NCBI GenBank assembly: GCA_017421145.1
Contig: JAFOTA010000139.1
Location: forward strand, 1 to 7,432
DNA from: Treponema sp.
GTDB taxonomy: Bacteria > Spirochaetota > Spirochaetia > Treponematales > Treponemataceae
Reading direction: 5' to 3'
DNA: 7,432 bases
The notes beneath the pieces are model-generated. The model saw nothing but the letters and a program-made list of their open reading frames with translations, made no database searches and was not told the origin of the DNA. Below, in pieces: positions 4,762 through 7,432 of the stretch. The position numbers and the translations under genes are program-made. Numbering within the stretch: the stretch's first letter is position 1; each line of letters starts with the position of its first letter.

Positions 4762-5789
4762 ACAAAAAAATCCGCACGGTTATAGTTGATGATTCCGCCA
4801 TTGCAAGAGGGATTTTTGAAAAGGCTCTCAAAGGTGACGGCGATTTTGAAATAATGGAATCTCTTTCCAACGGTCGGAAGGCTGTTGATTTTTGTCAGAA
4901 CAATAACGTTGACCTTGTGCTGAGCGACTGCGACATGCCGGAAATGACGGGTGCTGAATCGGCGAAAATAATCTCGGAGAATTTTGGGATTCCTGTCTGC
5001 CTTTATTCCGACAACGACGGTGACAAGGATGCGGCTGATTCTTCCGGTGCATTTTTGTTTCAAAAGCGGCCTTCGTTCAGTAACTACAGCTCAAAATCCA
5101 TGGATGATTTTATCTCGAAGATAAAGACTGCGCTCAAAAGCCTTGGACCTCAGTCAAAATCCGGTGAGCTTGTCCATGGTGATTTTTATGTCCAGAACAA
5201 AAGCGATGCCGGTGAATTCAAAGTCCTTTGCATCGGGGCTTCAACCGGCGGCCCTACTGCGGTTCAGGAAGTTCTTTCCGGCCTGGGAAAAAAATTCCCG
5301 CTTCCGATTTTGTATGTGCAGCACATCGATGTAGGTTCCGACGGAAAAATGGTCGACTGGTTCAATGCCTGCTGTCCGAACACTCCAATGCATCTTGCAC
5401 GCGACGGTGAGACGGCTTTACCCGGACATGTATATATGGCTCCTGCGGAAAAGCATCTTGTGATTGATTATGTGAACACAAAAGGTCTTCCGGTTTTAAA
5501 ACTTTCTGACGAGCCTCCCGAAAGATTTTTGCGTCCTGCGGTGAACAAGCTTTTCAGAAGTGCGGCGCATTTTTACAACAAGTCATGTCTTGCTCTCCTT
5601 TTGACCGGAATGGGAAGGGACGGTGCCGAAGGTTGCAAGGAGATTTTGAAAAACGGCGGCTACACGATCGTTGAGGACAAATCGACGTGCGCTGTTTTTG
5701 GAATGCCTGCTGCTGCGATTGAGCTGAATGCGGCTACAAAAGTTTACAGGCGTAATGTCATGGCGCAGGAGATTCTTGCACTTTTATAA
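4758..5789 (+). CDS. cheB: CheB receptor-glutamate methylesterase/amidase
   Basis: Removes methyl groups from glutamyl methyl esters (and deamidates Gln) on chemoreceptors, opposing CheR. The 343 residues have the standard layout: receiver domain (about 5-125), linker (about 126-153) and catalytic domain (154-343). Receiver acidic residues are D11 and D12 with phospho-acceptor D57 (SDCDMPEMTG). The switch Ser is S84, but the conserved Lys-Pro becomes R104-P105 in a gapless alignment, and the alpha4 region is about four residues short. The catalytic triad is intact: S162 in GASTGGP, H189 in VQH, D288 in TGMGRDGA. The methylesterase should therefore work, while its control by phosphorylation may differ from usual. 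Translation is probably coupled to cheW through the 4-nt ATGA overlap. The only receptor encoded next to it carries a methylation-type segment. Confidence 0.94.
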   Translation: MNKKIRTVIVDDSAIARGIFEKALKGDGDFEIMESLSNGRKAVDFCQNNNVDLVLSDCDMPEMTGAESAKIISENFGIPVCLYSDNDGDKDAADSSGAFLFQKRPSFSNYSSKSMDDFISKIKTALKSLGPQSKSGELVHGDFYVQNKSDAGEFKVLCIGASTGGPTAVQEVLSGLGKKFPLPILYVQHIDVGSDGKMVDWFNACCPNTPMHLARDGETALPGHVYMAPAEKHLVIDYVNTKGLPVLKLSDEPPERFLRPAVNKLFRSAAHFYNKSCLALLLTGMGRDGAEGCKEILKNGGYTIVEDKSTCAVFGMPAAAIELNAATKVYRRNVMAQEILALL

Positions 5790-5808
5790 CATTGCTGATG
5801 GGGTTTAT

Positions 5809-6645
5809 ATGACAGATAATGAATTTGCACAGATAATAGGACTCATCACAAAAAGTATAGGAATTATCCCGAGGGACAGTCATGTTACGGGGATTAGAAA
5901 TTATATAGAAAAAAGAAGTGAGGAGCTTTCATGCGGAAAATCTTTTTCTTCTTTTTATAATTCGCTTTTGTCTGACAAAGAGGAAATGGTCAGGCTGATA
6001 AATTCTGCTACGGTGAACGAAACATATTTTTTCAGGGAAGAGGCACAGTTTCTTCTGCTTAAAAATAAAATCTTCCCGGATTTTGTTCAGCGTTGCGGGC
6101 GTAACATAAAAATCTGGAGCGCGGCGGCATCTTCCGGTGAAGAAATTTATTCGCTGTTTTTGCTTGCCGAAACCATGGGGCTTAATGCCAGCTGCATTGC
6201 GAGCGACATAAATACCGATGTCCTTTTAAAATGCGAGGGCGGTCGCTACAAAAAGAATGCAATAAGGGCAGGAGACGGTGCGAAATTCCATCCTCTGCTT
6301 GAAAAATATAAAAATGATGACGGGAGCTTTACCATTCCTGATGATATATGTTCCCAAGTCGTAAGGAAAAGAATAAACCTTTCAAAGCTTTGTGATTTTC
6401 CTGAAGGACAGGACATAATTTTTATAAGGAACGTATTTATTTATTTCAGCGCTGAAATGAAAAAGAAAATTCTTATGAAGGTTGTGTCGGAGAGCCTTGT
6501 CCCGGGCGGGTATCTGTTTGTTTCAATGAACGAGGTTGCCGGCTTGGACAAATCAATTATCCCGGAAGGACTTGAAAAAATTTCCGACGGGAATGTTTTT
6601 TATTTCCGTAAAGGACCGCAGGAGGATATATGGCAGAAGACGTAA
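5809..6645 (+). CDS. cheR: CheR chemoreceptor methyltransferase
   Basis: Transfers methyl groups from S-adenosylmethionine to receptor glutamates for sensory adaptation. The start at 5809 is chosen because GGGG (5800-5803) lies 5 nt before it and the N-terminus MTDNEFAQIIG aligns with CheR; the longer frame from 5728 would overlap cheB and add unrelated residues. The 278 residues are usual. The helical N-terminal domain covers about 3-65, then N-E-T-Y-F-F-R (70-76), the family hallmark at the domain junction. The methyltransferase domain shows IWSAAASSGEEIYSL (102-116, SAM-binding motif I; commoner form WSAGCSTGEE), ASDIN with D134 (ribose contact), IRNVFIYF (motif before the last helix) and PGGYLFVSMNE. 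The gene lies 19 nt after cheB and overlaps the next gene by 16 nt. Since the receptor lacks a tethering pentapeptide, methylation here must rely on direct access to the receptor. Confidence 0.94.
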   Translation: MTDNEFAQIIGLITKSIGIIPRDSHVTGIRNYIEKRSEELSCGKSFSSFYNSLLSDKEEMVRLINSATVNETYFFREEAQFLLLKNKIFPDFVQRCGRNIKIWSAAASSGEEIYSLFLLAETMGLNASCIASDINTDVLLKCEGGRYKKNAIRAGDGAKFHPLLEKYKNDDGSFTIPDDICSQVVRKRINLSKLCDFPEGQDIIFIRNVFIYFSAEMKKKILMKVVSESLVPGGYLFVSMNEVAGLDKSIIPEGLEKISDGNVFYFRKGPQEDIWQKT

Positions 6646-7432
6646 TAAAATGCTATCTAGCTGAAACCCGTCTGCTTTGTTCTGAGGTAAGGAAAAACAC
6701 TGCGGATCCTGCAAAAATTTTAAACTTCATCAGGATGACGAAGGACAACTCACGGATTTTAAAATTCATTCCTATCTTCAACTTGCTCAAAGCGCTTGAA
6801 GGCGTGTACACTGCGGTCGTGGACGAGCGTATCGCAATCAGGCTGAACATTGAGATTCTTGTGCAGGAAGTCGCGGATGAAATCTGCAAAATCTGCATGA
6901 TGATTGAAAAGAACAGCCCGGAAATCGAAGACCTTGACATACGCCCCTACATCATGTTCTGTGACAAGGCGGTTGTGGGTGAAATTTTTGCCGCTGAAAA
7001 AATATCAGGAAGAAGCGCGAAAAAAAATCCGGATCAGGAATCATCCGGCGAAATGGAAGAAAAATCTGCGCAGACCTCCAAAGGTGATGGCAGTGTAAGG
7101 ATTTCTTCGTCAGAGATTGCAAAGATCGTGAATCAGCACGAGGAGATGATTGCACGCACATATATAATCAGCAACCAGATTTCCATGCTCAAAACTTCGC
7201 TTGCGGAAAACGACATGCGCGCGGTCAAGGAAACTTACAAGCTTCTTTCAAACGACAGCCAGACGCTCCAGAATTCAATAATGATAAGCCATGAGAATTT
7301 CATGTCGCTCGTTAAGGATGATGCGTTCCTGAAAAACCATCAGGAGTACCAGGGATTTTTCATTACTGCGAACGATGAAAAATATCTCATTCCGTCCGAA
7401 TATATTTTTGACGTTATCTGCCAAAGCCCTCT
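6630..7432 (+). CDS. CheA-like protein with degenerate HPt domain (partial, runs off right edge)
   Basis: The frame is open from ATG 6630 to the window end (267 codons). GGAGG (6621-6625) lies 4 nt ahead, inside cheR. Residues 1-125 look like the five-helix P1/HPt domain of CheA. The segment 35-46 (RMTKDNSRILKF) aligns without gaps to the family HTLKGSAGMLGF, followed by a LLKALE that matches L-x-H-x-LE. The phosphorylated His is R35, the second His is K54, and the conserved Gly is D39. A polar linker follows (about 126-154) with no P2 domain. Residues 156-228 resemble the P3 dimerisation hairpin (VRISSSEIAKIVNQHEEMI...LQNSIMISHENF; usual forms VRV...LDxLMNLVGEL and LQxxVMxxRM). Residues 240-267 (FFITANDEKYLIPSEYIFDVI) look like the start of a CheW-like domain rather than the P4 kinase. 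A divergent P4 cannot be excluded because the gene is cut. The role is probably structural or regulatory in the receptor array. Confidence 0.75.
   Translation, partial: MAEDVIKCYLAETRLLCSEVRKNTADPAKILNFIRMTKDNSRILKFIPIFNLLKALEGVYTAVVDERIAIRLNIEILVQEVADEICKICMMIEKNSPEIEDLDIRPYIMFCDKAVVGEIFAAEKISGRSAKKNPDQESSGEMEEKSAQTSKGDGSVRISSSEIAKIVNQHEEMIARTYIISNQISMLKTSLAENDMRAVKETYKLLSNDSQTLQNSIMISHENFMSLVKDDAFLKNHQEYQGFFITANDEKYLIPSEYIFDVICQSP

Noticed and set aside
4599..5063. Minus-strand 154-codon open frame over the cheW-cheB junction
   Set aside because: It lies antisense to two well-supported, overlapping che genes and has no recognisable domain or start signal.
5728..5808. Longer N-terminus for CheR beginning inside cheB
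   Set aside because: The extra 27 residues do not match CheR, while ATG 5809 has a good ribosome binding site and matches the family N-terminus.

Overview
The window reads as a piece of a motile bacterial chromosome of moderate G+C, most likely a spirochete related to Treponema. That placement is an inference. It rests on the style of the chemotaxis proteins (a HAMP-less receptor with an atypical signalling tip, a divergent CheW) and on candidate sigma-54 and sigma-28 promoters. No rRNA, tRNA or other decisive marker is present. No mobile element, CRISPR array or RNA gene was seen.

Left part (1-875), stress region. A gene running left off the window starts at position 45 on the minus strand. 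Only 15 residues are visible, and their sequence suggests, without proving, a Fur-family regulator. A 320-base divergent intergenic region follows. It holds a minus-strand promoter with an overlapping inverted repeat, a direct repeat, a small palindrome, a near-perfect sigma-54 promoter and a short leader that can fold in two mutually exclusive ways. The last two serve a small heat-shock protein (Hsp20) gene at 366-818, which ends in a strong intrinsic terminator.

Middle (914-2338). A free-standing MATE-family efflux transporter with its own intrinsic terminator.

Right part (2386-7432, running off the end), chemosensory operon. A sigma-28-like promoter precedes five tightly packed same-strand genes: a transmembrane methyl-accepting chemotaxis receptor with a dCache sensor, CheW, CheB methylesterase, CheR methyltransferase, and the first 267 codons of a CheA-like protein. 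Spacings are 14 nt, a 4-nt overlap, 19 nt and a 16-nt overlap, so translational coupling is likely. Receptor, coupling protein and both adaptation enzymes are therefore made together.

The most unusual item is the CheA-like gene. It has a recognisable HPt (P1)-like helical region in which the phospho-accepting His is Arg, and then a P3-like helical hairpin. What follows looks like a CheW-like (P5) domain where the P4 kinase domain should begin. If this holds beyond the window edge, the operon encodes a receptor complex with a kinase-dead or kinase-less CheA homologue as a scaffold.
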